Below are positions 22,148-28,012 of a DNA stretch of 38,601 nucleotides, in pieces; the first letter of the stretch is position 1, and the number at the start of each line of letters is the position of its first letter. The position numbers and the translations under genes are program-made. The notes under the pieces were generated by a model. The model saw nothing but the letters and a program-made list of their open reading frames with translations, searched no databases and was not told where the DNA came from. Source of the stretch: a virus; the IMG/VR virus record IMGVR_UViG_3300004176_000001, positions 1-38,601 of that record. One strand, given 5' to 3'.

Positions 22148-22170
22148 GTCTAACCTTACGCTCAATCCAG
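22148..22170 (+). repeat. attC-8, half site overlapping the next gene
   Basis: GTCTAAC, spacer CTTAC, then GCTCAATCCAG, the R'' and L'' boxes of the copies-1-4 type; on the minus strand it ends in GTTAGAC, a perfect core. No returning arm or right core is found to the right, where gene 22162-22554 begins to be read. Only 22 bases separate it from attC-7, so one cassette is empty. Confidence 0.7.
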
Positions 22171-22554
22171 ATTGCGCGCAGTCGATCCATCGCGCAGCGT
22201 CAGGACGTCTCCGCACGATGAAATAACTTCTGTACTAAGTATGGTTTTGGTGCCGTCTGCCAGTTCGGCGTGGAATTTCCAGCCCGCCCATTTTGGCAGG
22301 TCAATCGCCGACGGATCATCAACCTGGCCGACAACAAGCCATTTAAAGCCATCGTCTAAAATTGCCATCAGCAGTTCATTTTTCATCGCGAAGTGGGAGA
22401 ATCCTGGCGTTGTTTGATGCCATTTAACTATGTCCAGCGCCAGCAGTTCTTGGGTGCCAAAAAACCAACGATGTTTTACGTAGGCGCTATCGGAGATGAA
22501 TTCCGGGATGTGTTGTCTAAATCTGTTCATTTTAGTCGCCTGGTCTTCGGTCAT
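22162..22554 (-). CDS. 130-residue early protein of unknown function
   Basis: Starts by overlapping the stop of the next upstream gene (ATGA). The protein (MTEDQATKMNRFRQHIPEFI) contains aromatic-rich segments (AYVKHRWFFGTQELLALDIV; KWLVVGQVDDPSAIDLPKWA) and ends LTLRDGSTARNLD. The final codons are read through the attC half site at 22148-22170, so its 3' end may have been replaced when the array was inserted. No family recognised. Confidence 0.65.
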   Translation of the reverse strand: MTEDQATKMNRFRQHIPEFISDSAYVKHRWFFGTQELLALDIVKWHQTTPGFSHFAMKNELLMAILDDGFKWLVVGQVDDPSAIDLPKWAGWKFHAELADGTKTILSTEVISSCGDVLTLRDGSTARNLD

Positions 22555-22754
22555 AAGATTTCAATCGGTTGATTTTTTGCAGGTTTACCGGATTTTAACC
22601 CCATTGCGGCATTGAGTGCATCCACTGTTGTATAAATTCCGGTTTTGCCGTATAAAAAACGCACGCCATTTTTCCGCAGGCACTTTTCGAGGTCGCCCAG
22701 ACGCGTGCAATTGTTCGCGGCTTTGAGTTCTTCGTAAGTGACTATGGTACTCAT
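22551..22754 (-). CDS. Small DUF4224-like protein
   Basis: A 67-residue protein: VTYEELKAANNCTRLGDLEK, then CLRKNGVRFLYGKTGIYTTV and ALNAAMGLKSGK. The pattern TYEELK...LRKNGIxFxxGxxGxYTT resembles the DUF4224 family of short phage proteins with a winged-helix-like layout, often near integrase or regulators. Possibly DNA-binding. ATGA overlap couples it to the downstream gene. Confidence 0.65.
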   Translation of the reverse strand: MSTIVTYEELKAANNCTRLGDLEKCLRKNGVRFLYGKTGIYTTVDALNAAMGLKSGKPAKNQPIEIL

Positions 22755-22803
22755 TATTTAATGCCAACCAGTATCGGGTCTGGCATCGGCAGGGCTATGC
22801 CGA

Positions 22804-23025
22804 TTACGCCTCGCCATTTTTAATTTTCAGAACAAATCTATTTATCTCGTCACGGCAACCTTCAAGTATTGCAACGCCTGCATCTCCGATAGCCCATTGG
22901 ATCTTCATCATTGCCTGCGCGCCGGCATAAAAAGCCCTCCGCATTTCCTGCCGTTGTATTGCAGGAGCATTATTCGGCACAACCAACGCCTCAAATGAAA
23001 TCCACTGCTCTTGTATCGTATTCAT
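22804..23025 (-). CDS. 73-residue conserved phage protein
   Basis: The start is ATG at 23025, overlapping the upstream stop (ATGA). The protein MNTIQEQWISFEALVVPNNA continues with IQRQEMRRAFYAGAQAMMKI and ends INRFVLKIKNGEA. The core QRxEMRRAFYAGAQAMM is a pattern seen in many phage early genes; no function is known. Mostly helical, no membrane segment. Confidence 0.75.
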   Translation of the reverse strand: MNTIQEQWISFEALVVPNNAPAIQRQEMRRAFYAGAQAMMKIQWAIGDAGVAILEGCRDEINRFVLKIKNGEA

Positions 23026-23651
23026 TCCGCCTCCAATAGCTCCAGGTCGGCGCGGATCGCGGCCAGCAGCTCGGCGATGTCGTCGCTTACGATTTGTTCC
23101 AGTCGCTCCAGTGCGGACAGTTTCCGGGATTTGTCGCGGATTTTGAACGGTATTTCGGCGTTGATGAGCGTATCCAGGATGCACTTACGCATGATCAAGG
23201 TGGCCTCATCGAATGAGGCCAGCAGGTCAGGGCCAATGTCGGGCATGGCGGCTTTTTCGTCGCCCGGGTCATTGGGTTCTAAGGGCGCAATGGGCGCGGC
23301 TTCCGGCGGGTTTTGGGCGACGCGTTCGCTTTTTGCGGGCGACTCGTCCGGCAGTGGGTTGGGATTTTTGTAGGCCAGGGCAACCGGTTCGTCTCTCAGT
23401 GCGTCGGCCAGTAGTTGCAAGCCGTGTGGGGTGATTTTATGTACTTTGCCGCCAACGGCATCGGATGAGGTTATTTTGGGCGTGCCGTTATTTCGTAGGG
23501 CGTAAATACATTGCCCGGTGATGGTGCTGTCGAACAGTTCGCTGCCGCGCTGTTTACAGCAAATGTTGAATATTTGGCCGGTAGTTAATCCCTTCGGGTT
23601 GTCGCGCAGGGCGGTCAGGATTTCCTGATAACGATAGGGTAACGATGCCAT
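23022..23651 (-). CDS. 209-residue protein with winged-helix-like N-terminus
   Basis: Residues 1-85 have a winged-helix pattern: RYQEILTALRDNPKGLTTGQ, a recognition-helix-like TGQCIYALRNNG and a wing (GKVHKITPHGLQLLADAL). The middle is a Pro/Glu/Ala-rich linker of about 55 residues. The C-terminal 70 residues are helical and charged (RKLSALERLEQIVSDDIAEL). A DNA-binding regulatory or recombination accessory role is inferred. It lies tightly between two early genes and its stop overlaps the next start. Confidence 0.6.
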   Translation of the reverse strand: MASLPYRYQEILTALRDNPKGLTTGQIFNICCKQRGSELFDSTITGQCIYALRNNGTPKITSSDAVGGKVHKITPHGLQLLADALRDEPVALAYKNPNPLPDESPAKSERVAQNPPEAAPIAPLEPNDPGDEKAAMPDIGPDLLASFDEATLIMRKCILDTLINAEIPFKIRDKSRKLSALERLEQIVSDDIAELLAAIRADLELLEAE

Positions 23652-24080
23652 TTAAATTTCCTTGGTTTTTGTTAGCATTAATTCGAGTCTTGCCAGGGCG
23701 TTCCAGGCGGTCTGCGATGCGTGCAGCAAACCGCTTTCATCATCGACTATTTCCCCGGTGGCCTCGGCCAAAAGATGTCTGAGCATGGCATCGGTGTATC
23801 GCGTCTCGCCGTCCTCGACGGTTTTCCAGCCATTTGGCGTATATTTGTTGGCGCGGGCCAGGATGTTGCTGCGAGCCAGGGCGAAACCAGCATAGACCGC
23901 GCCTGCGCCGCTAGTGCCGGCATTGAGGTTTTTTACCGCGGTGCTGACGCCGTCGATGATGTCTTCCGGTTGATACCGGGCTTTGGTGTGGAGGCTGTTG
24001 GCGATAAAGAATATGGTCGCGTGGACCACATGGGATAGTTTGGCGCTGTGCTGGAGTTGTCTCATGATTTCTGTTTTCAT
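23652..24080 (-). CDS. DUF5664 protein, predicted dATP/dGTP diphosphohydrolase-like
   Basis: A 142-residue protein from ATG at 24080. The C-terminal half shows the DUF5664 motif: NKYTPNGWKTVEDGETRYTD, AMLRHLLAEATGEIVDDESG, LLHASQTAWNALARLELML. The conserved His and Glu/Asp residues could bind metal and nucleotide as in MazG-like all-alpha pyrophosphohydrolases. Pfam names the family after dATP/dGTP diphosphohydrolase N-terminal regions, but activity varies and is unproven here. It may adjust deoxynucleotide pools for replication. Upstream in-frame starts exist but lack a ribosome site. Confidence 0.65.
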   Translation of the reverse strand: MKTEIMRQLQHSAKLSHVVHATIFFIANSLHTKARYQPEDIIDGVSTAVKNLNAGTSGAGAVYAGFALARSNILARANKYTPNGWKTVEDGETRYTDAMLRHLLAEATGEIVDDESGLLHASQTAWNALARLELMLTKTKEI

Positions 24081-24109
24081 TTTGGTTGCCTGTGTGGTTG
24101 GGTGGGTGA

Positions 24110-24535
24110 TTAGCCGTTTTGGTAGCGGTTGCGGATATGCAATTCCGGCCAATCGTCGTGGAGCTGGTTGAAGATGCGGTCGCCGTCGGAAATGACTTCG
24201 TGCGGCTCGCGGGAGAGTTTGACGCGGCCCAGGATGGCGGTGATGGCGGCGCTGAGGTAAATATCATCGATGCTGCAAAGATCGATCAGGTTGGTGTGGT
24301 AGTTCCAGCCGTTGTAAAGGTTAAGCAGCAGTTGGGCCGCTGCGCTGGAGCCGCCGCAATGCATGTCGGCGAGCTTTATCAGGGTTTGTACGGCCTGGGT
24401 GTAGTCGTCCATGGTGACATCGGTGTCGATGGTGCGGTTCGTGGGCGGCGCTTTTTTGGACGTGTTGAAATCAGCCAGACCATATGAGCTTGTGGGGGAA
24501 GTGGTAAACAGTTTTAATCGGGTTTGTTGGTTCAT
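24110..24535 (-). CDS. 141-residue early phage protein (DUF7673-like)
   Basis: The N-terminal 40 residues are low-complexity and polar. From residue 43 the pattern YTQAVQTLIKLADMHCGGSS, AAAQLLLNLYNGWNYHTNLI and DLCSIDDIYLSAAITAILGR resembles a family of small helical phage proteins (DUF7673-like, low certainty). No membrane segment. It is the second gene of the pL operon, with a ribosome site region close to the ATG at 24535. Confidence 0.55.
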   Translation of the reverse strand: MNQQTRLKLFTTSPTSSYGLADFNTSKKAPPTNRTIDTDVTMDDYTQAVQTLIKLADMHCGGSSAAAQLLLNLYNGWNYHTNLIDLCSIDDIYLSAAITAILGRVKLSREPHEVISDGDRIFNQLHDDWPELHIRNRYQNG

Positions 24536-24575
24536 ATTTATACCTCGGTGCGTGGTAAAAGGGGTTGAGCGGGTG

Positions 24576-24704
24576 TTAACCGTCGCCCAGCGGGATAATC
24601 AAGGCGGTGTTGATCTTGGTGCTGACCTCGTTGAGCAAGTTTTTAACCTGTACGGCGATGAGCGCCAGGGCGGAAATCAGGATGATGTAAGGTATTATTT
24701 TCAT
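24576..24704 (-). CDS. 42-residue single-span membrane protein, first gene of pL operon
   Basis: ATG at 24704 has GAGG at the right distance. The peptide MKIIPYIILISALALIAVQV is one transmembrane helix, followed by a polar tail (KNLLNEVSTKINTALI) and LGDG. Being first after the pL leader it would be expressed very early. A role in membrane or superinfection effects is possible, by analogy only. Confidence 0.65.
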   Translation of the reverse strand: MKIIPYIILISALALIAVQVKNLLNEVSTKINTALIIPLGDG

Positions 24705-24740
24705 TTTGCCTCGCTGGGTTAGTGTCCGGTCAGCGTCTCT

Positions 24741-24768
24741 AAAAAGCTCCCGCCGGGCTAAGGCGGGA
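24741..24768 (-). terminator. Leader terminator downstream of pL
   Basis: On the minus strand TCCCGCC-TTAGCCC-GGCGGGA is followed by GCTTTTT. It lies about 20 bases after the expected pL start and before the first gene, so transcripts would stop early unless antitermination or attenuation intervenes. Confidence 0.65.
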
Positions 24769-24794
24769 TAAGGGGGGCTGAAGTGTTGGATAAA

Positions 24795-24822
24795 ATAATA
24801 CCAAAGTATTAATTAATGTCAA
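24795..24822 (-). promoter_or_regulatory. pL: pL early leftward promoter
   Basis: On the minus strand: -35 TTGACA (24817-24822), 16-base spacer, -10 TATTAT (24795-24800). It is near-consensus for sigma70 and has exactly the same elements and spacing as pR at 27355-27382. Two palindromic operators overlap it. Confidence 0.85.
24797..24810. promoter_or_regulatory. CI/Cro operator OL1
   Basis: AATAC-CAAA-GTATT, a perfect 5-bp inverted repeat overlapping the -10 of pL. The same AATAC-N4-GTATT form occurs at 27319 and 27367. Confidence 0.82.
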
Positions 24823-24837
24823 TACTCAAGTAGTATT
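24821..24837. promoter_or_regulatory. CI/Cro operator OL2
   Basis: AATAC-TCAAGTA-GTATT, the same half sites with a 7-base spacer, overlapping the edge of the pL -35. The wider spacing suggests a weaker or differently used site. Confidence 0.6.
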
Positions 24838-24934
24838 TTTTAAAAAAAAGGTGTTAAACTAATTCCCGTAGGCAAACTTTTGGGCAAAGCTTCCGCTCCT
24901 GCTCGCGCTGATTGCCTGCTTCCTTGCAGGCAAT

Positions 24935-24958
24935 AAAAAACCCGCTCGGGGCGGGTTT
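24935..24958 (-). terminator. Terminator of the cI operon
   Basis: On the minus strand AAACCCGC-CCCGA-GCGGGTTT is followed by TTT, giving a T run of six including the stem end. A second hairpin (ATTGCCTGC-TTCCTT-GCAGGCAAT, 24911-24934) lies immediately beyond. Together they separate the cI operon from pL. Confidence 0.8.
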
Positions 24959-25075
24959 GGAGATTACATTATGAATACGAGATCAGAAATTTATAGGGAT
25001 AGGTCTATAGCGAGCATACCACCTGGTTTTAAATTCACTCCGCTGCATGTAAAGTGCCCTCGGTGCGGATGTGAC

Positions 25076-25402
25076 TTAAGCCAAGAATTTGTAGAGACCG
25101 ACGCAAATAAGGGCAAGGCCGAGAATGTCAAAGGCGATTCCGAGAATCTTGGGACTCCTAGGATGTCCACTGATAACGCCACTAGGAAAACTAGCGGTAG
25201 CCGGTATGAGCGCAGTTTGCAGGGGGTGATTGATCCACTCCCCAAGGCCGATGAAGAATACACCGAGGGAAATGAGAGCGGTAGGCGCTGTGGGAAAGGT
25301 AGGGAGCAGGCCAGCGCCAGCGGCCAAAAAGACAACGATACCTACGACCATCAGGACATGGTACCAGTAGTCGAGCGCAAGTTTGGAAAGCGGATTATCC
25401 AT
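25076..25402 (-). CDS. Conserved membrane protein of cI operon
   Basis: A 108-residue protein with three hydrophobic helices: VLMVVGIVVFLAAGAGLLPT, ALISLGVFFIGLGEWI and ILGIAFDILGLALICVGLY. Between them lie the conserved-looking segments INHPLQTALIPATA and GVISGHPRSPK. It resembles a small inner-membrane protein found in prophages, from memory, with unknown function. As the last gene of the repressor operon it would be made in lysogens, so superinfection exclusion or envelope change is possible. Confidence 0.75.
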   Translation of the reverse strand: MDNPLSKLALDYWYHVLMVVGIVVFLAAGAGLLPTFPTAPTALISLGVFFIGLGEWINHPLQTALIPATASFPSGVISGHPRSPKILGIAFDILGLALICVGLYKFLA

Positions 25403-25443
25403 TGGTTACTCAGGAAGATAGTAAAGCATGAAAAAATTAAAAA

Positions 25444-25695
25444 TTACTGAAGCGGGCCTTGTGGTGGTTGATAGCCGGCGTTTTCCAGCTTCAGAAGTGC
25501 TGAGGAAATGGAGCGTTGCAGCTCATGAAGTTGTTCACGTTGAAAGGCGTACCTTCGCCCCGGATCAGCTTGTCCCATGGTTTGAAGTGGGCTTGTTAAA
25601 AAAGCGATCTGAATAAAAATAGCGTCAATTTCCGGCAGTGTTCCTATATTCCATCCCGCTACCGGGAAGATGTGAAATTCATTTTCTGATGTCAT
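25444..25695 (-). CDS. BssS-like protein
   Basis: An 83-residue protein whose core HIFPVAGWNIGTLPEIDAIF, IQIAFLTSP and LHELQRSISSALLKLENAG follows the pattern of the BssS/YceP family (HPLxGWDIxTxxxYDAxxxR). BssS affects biofilm and signalling in E. coli, but phage relatives have no proven role. It is read leftward in the cI operon, suggesting expression in lysogens. A plus-strand frame over it is judged a shadow. Confidence 0.65.
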   Translation of the reverse strand: MTSENEFHIFPVAGWNIGTLPEIDAIFIQIAFLTSPLQTMGQADPGRRYAFQREQLHELQRSISSALLKLENAGYQPPQGPLQ

Positions 25696-25704
25696 AGTTA
25701 ATCC

Positions 25705-26127
25705 TCATTTTTTCGCAAACAGGGCTTCGGTCAAATAGCGCAGTTTCTTATCTGCCCGGCCTAGGCCGTAATGCGCCCAGGCGGGTTCTTTGTCGTCGAA
25801 TTCGGCATAGCCGATTAAAGTTGTTTGGTCGAATAATTTCAGTTCGGCATAGACCATGTTGGGAACAAAGTCGAAGCGCCAGTTGGCGGTATAACTCAGC
25901 CAATACCGGCAGCCATCCGGGTTATATCCCGACCAGAGTTGGGTTTTAATGCCGTAACCGGTAATCTGGCTTTTCAATTCGGGTAAAAACCCATCCATCA
26001 AGACCTTGGGGTTTTCGATGATGCACAGCTCAGTAATATGGATACTGGGAGACGGCGGCGTGGAGCGGACGGGGACGGTGCAGCCATTCAGCAGGAACGG
26101 AAATAATAATATAAAAATTATTCTCAT
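25705..26127 (-). CDS. Lipoprotein, Sbal_3080-like family
   Basis: A 140-residue protein with signal MRIIFILLFPFLLNGCTVPV; lipobox LNGC, Cys 16. The mature part ELCIIENPKVLMDGFLPELK, GCRYWLSYTANWRFDFV, YAELKLFDQTTLIGYAEFDD resembles the Sbal_3080 lipoprotein family. The residues after Cys do not include Asp at +2, so outer-membrane sorting is expected. Coded in the cI operon, it is a candidate lysogenic-conversion surface protein. Confidence 0.72.
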   Translation of the reverse strand: MRIIFILLFPFLLNGCTVPVRSTPPSPSIHITELCIIENPKVLMDGFLPELKSQITGYGIKTQLWSGYNPDGCRYWLSYTANWRFDFVPNMVYAELKLFDQTTLIGYAEFDDKEPAWAHYGLGRADKKLRYLTEALFAKK

Positions 26128-26163
26128 TTTTTTAATGGGGAAATTCCGGTAATTTTAAAATTA

Positions 26164-26589
26164 TCAATTAATGCGTTTACCGGTAACAATAGCTTTGGCA
26201 AAACAGCTATTTAAAACTCCGCGTCGAATCAAAGTCCCACGGATCGATTTAATAAATCCGGATGAATCAAAACTTAATATCGCAGTCGCTGCTATATGAT
26301 CAGATACATCGCCAGTATAAATGCTGCATGCAGCCTTTTTTGATGAAATTGAAGTGCATTCAACATCAAGTGCAGCTATAAAATTACTCAGGAATGGATC
26401 GGTATAGACGGACGCCTGAACCGTGTTATCAATGCGCACCCAAAGATCGATATCATTGCTTGGGTTAAATCGTTGCGGCTTAAAACCACTACAATATTGC
26501 GTTCCTGTAGTATTTAATTTAAGCACTTCCCCAGCTGCTATCGCAGCTTGCGCTGAAAATAATGCGAAAAATAAAAAAATAATTTTCAT
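26164..26589 (-). CDS. Exported protein of cI operon
   Basis: A 141-residue protein with a clear signal peptide (MKIIFLFFALFSAQAAIAAG, cleavage after AIA). The mature part has about four cysteines (YCSGF, DVECTS, AACSIY, NSCFA), suitable for disulfide bonds in the periplasm, and beta-rich patterns. No family recognised. Directly downstream of the repressor gene, so probably expressed in the prophage state. Confidence 0.7.
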   Translation of the reverse strand: MKIIFLFFALFSAQAAIAAGEVLKLNTTGTQYCSGFKPQRFNPSNDIDLWVRIDNTVQASVYTDPFLSNFIAALDVECTSISSKKAACSIYTGDVSDHIAATAILSFDSSGFIKSIRGTLIRRGVLNSCFAKAIVTGKRIN

Positions 26590-26606
26590 AGTAACACCTC
26601 TTATTT

Positions 26607-27305
26607 TTAAAGATCATATTCAACTTTTCTCGCTACGCCGCAAATCACGCAGTTTTCTGTTATTTCAATCGTTCTATAATTCGGGTTAAGCGGTTTTAAA
26701 TACCGGTGCGGCCCATCGATGATGAGCTGCTTTATCATGGCTTCATTGCTGTTTTCCAATCGGGCAACGACGATCGATCCGTGCTTCGCCTGAATCTCCG
26801 GATCGATGATAACGATAAACCCTTCCGGGATCGATGGTGCTCCGAACGGATTGGTCATGGAATCACCAATCACGCGCAAGGCAAACGTGTTAGGCGAAGC
26901 TTTTAGCGTAGTATCAATCCATTCAAGCGGCTCGAAATGGTCTTTGATTTCTGACCAGTGGCCAGCCTGGATGTAATTGATAAGCGGCACTTTCCCCTTG
27001 ATAGTTGGTCCAGGCTCCACATTTGAATTTATATAGTTATCCTCGTAGTCAGATGCAGATTCCTCACTAATGCCAATTTTCCCCAACCAATCAGGGCAAA
27101 ACCGCTCATCGCCATTTTTTAGCCAGGTTGGATTTATGTCCAGCGCGTTTGCAAGTTCGATATCGAATGATGAAAAGTCCTGATCTCCTCGCTCAATTTT
27201 AGAAATGCTGCCTTGTTTTATGCCGGACTCAATTTCTAACTTACCTTGCGACCAGGCTTTGTGTTTTCTAGCATATTTAAGGCGCTGCCCGTAAGTCAAT
27301 TTCAT
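26607..27305 (-). CDS. cI: CI-type repressor, HTH plus S24 autoprotease
   Basis: A 232-residue protein from ATG at 27305. Residues 1-65 are an XRE helix-turn-helix (LKYARKHKAWSQGKLEIESG, IKQGSISKIERGDQDF). Residues about 125-225 are an S24/LexA-like peptidase: Ala-Gly cleavage site in INYIQAGHWSEI, catalytic Ser in VIGDSMTNPFG and Lys in NSNEAMIKQLIIDG. It binds the AATAC-N4-GTATT operators and maintains lysogeny; RecA-stimulated self-cleavage would trigger induction. The upstream extension to 27404 covers operator DNA and is not likely translated. It is transcribed opposite to cro. Confidence 0.92.
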   Translation of the reverse strand: MKLTYGQRLKYARKHKAWSQGKLEIESGIKQGSISKIERGDQDFSSFDIELANALDINPTWLKNGDERFCPDWLGKIGISEESASDYEDNYINSNVEPGPTIKGKVPLINYIQAGHWSEIKDHFEPLEWIDTTLKASPNTFALRVIGDSMTNPFGAPSIPEGFIVIIDPEIQAKHGSIVVARLENSNEAMIKQLIIDGPHRYLKPLNPNYRTIEITENCVICGVARKVEYDL

Positions 27306-27318
27306 AGAATTAGAGCCT

Positions 27319-27332
27319 AATACAAAAGTATT
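27319..27332. promoter_or_regulatory. CI/Cro operator near cI start
   Basis: AATAC-AAAA-GTATT, a perfect inverted repeat 14 bases from the cI start codon. It overlaps the presumed cI promoter (TATTAG on the minus strand, weak -35), so binding could shut off cI, as lambda OR3 does. Confidence 0.8.
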
Positions 27333-27354
27333 AAAATTACAAACTACCCAGGTA

Positions 27355-27382
27355 TTGACATTCGATAATACTGTAGTATTAT
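27355..27382 (+). promoter_or_regulatory. pR: pR early rightward promoter
   Basis: -35 TTGACA (27355-27360), 16-base spacer, -10 TATTAT (27377-27382). Transcription should begin at about 27389-27391, at or next to the ATG of the Cro-like gene, so its mRNA is probably leaderless. Confidence 0.86.
27367..27380. promoter_or_regulatory. CI/Cro operator over pR
   Basis: AATAC-TGTA-GTATT, a perfect inverted repeat within the spacer and -10 of pR. It has the same relation to the promoter as the operator in pL. Confidence 0.83.
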
Positions 27383-27390
27383 TTTCAATC

Positions 27391-27654
27391 ATGGATACCA
27401 ACAAAGCTAAAGAAATCGTAAGCGCATCTGTACAGCAGGCCGTTGAATATTGCGGCTCTCAGATGCGGCTTGCAAAAAAAGCCGAGCTTTCGCAGGGGGC
27501 TATCGGTAAATATATCCGAAAGGAATCGCTTCCTACGGGTGTATCAGCCAAAAAGCTTGCCAAAGCAGTCAACAATACGCTGACGGAATATGATTTTGCT
27601 CCACATATTTTCGACAAAGTGCCTGTAATACAAGAAAAGTGTCAGGCCGCATGA
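27391..27654 (+). CDS. cro: Cro-like HTH regulator
   Basis: An 87-residue protein from ATG at 27391. The HTH is AVEYCGSQMRLAKKAELSQG then AIGKYIRKESLPTGVSAKKL, the YdaS/Cro-type layout. It faces cI with the operators between and is the first gene of the pR transcript. There is no ribosome site upstream (ATTTTCAATC), consistent with a leaderless start at the promoter. It would compete with CI for the operators and favour lytic growth. Confidence 0.82.
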   Translation: MDTNKAKEIVSASVQQAVEYCGSQMRLAKKAELSQGAIGKYIRKESLPTGVSAKKLAKAVNNTLTEYDFAPHIFDKVPVIQEKCQAA

Positions 27655-27737
27655 TCCCTCAATCGCCCCTCCCCCGCCTAATTCTGTCGGCATTCGCTAG
27701 TAATGTTTGCCGGGTGGGGCTGGGGCGTCCCTTTTCG

Positions 27738-27770
27738 AACTGTCAAAGAAAATTTGACAGTTCTTTTTTT
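27738..27770 (+). terminator. Strong intrinsic terminator after cro
   Basis: AACTGTCAAA-GAAAA-TTTGACAGTT, a perfect 10-bp stem with a 5-base loop, followed by CTTTTTTT. It ends the cro transcript 85 bases after the gene, ahead of all other early rightward genes. Confidence 0.92.
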
Positions 27771-27772
27771 AT

Positions 27773-27848
27773 AGCGGGGTAGAGCAGTTGGTAGCTCGTC
27801 AGTCTCATAAGCTGAAGGTCGCCGGTTCGAATCCGGCCCCCGCTTCCA
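27773..27848 (+). tRNA. tRNA-Met (CAT anticodon)
   Basis: Complete cloverleaf: acceptor AGCGGGG/CCCCGCT (7 bp), D arm GAGC...GCTC, anticodon arm TCAGT-CTCATAA-GCTGA with CAT, variable AGGTC, T arm GCCGG-TTCGAAT-CCGGC, discriminator T and encoded CCA. CAT may be elongator Met, or Ile if the C is lysidine-modified; the unusual T discriminator gives no clear answer. It begins just 3 bases after the terminator T run. Confidence 0.92.
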
Positions 27849-27853
27849 TTTTA

Positions 27854-27926
27854 TGCATAGCCGCGCGGACGGAAGCGCAGTCGGTTAAATCCCGATTACA
27901 GGGTTCGAATCCCTGCTATGCGCCCC
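27854..27926 (+). tRNA. tRNA-like sequence, degenerate, identity uncertain
   Basis: It can fold as acceptor TGCATAG/CTATGCG (one G-T pair), D stem GCGC/GCGC, anticodon stem GTCGG/CCGAT with loop TTAAATC (anticodon AAA), and T arm CAGGG-TTCGAAT-CCCTG. However, base 8 is C, the variable loop is only 2 bases, and no CCA is encoded (CCCC follows). An alternative D-arm reading (AGTCGGTTA) would leave no proper anticodon arm. Probably a decayed or rearranged tRNA. Confidence 0.5.
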
Positions 27927-28012
27927 TTTTTGCGTTCGCCCCGTTGCTGGCGGGTATGGCCGTTATTCGTTCCCGGCCCGAACGCAAATTTATTTTACAG
28001 CGCCTCCTGTCT

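Noticed and set aside
19855-22170. Interpreting the repeats as REP/ERIC elements, terminators or plain phage early-gene hairpins
   Set aside because: Consistent core sequences at both ends, five-base unpaired spacers, extrahelical bases and variation in arm length between copies fit attC sites much better. No T runs follow the stems.
24971-25450. Rightward 159-codon frame opposite the membrane protein gene
   Set aside because: Its protein is low in structure and high in charged residues, while the minus-strand frame gives a clear three-helix membrane protein with the expected operon context. Judged an antisense shadow despite a plausible start.
25428-25616. Rightward 62-codon frame opposite the BssS-like gene
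   Set aside because: It is antisense to a recognisable protein family and has no family pattern of its own.
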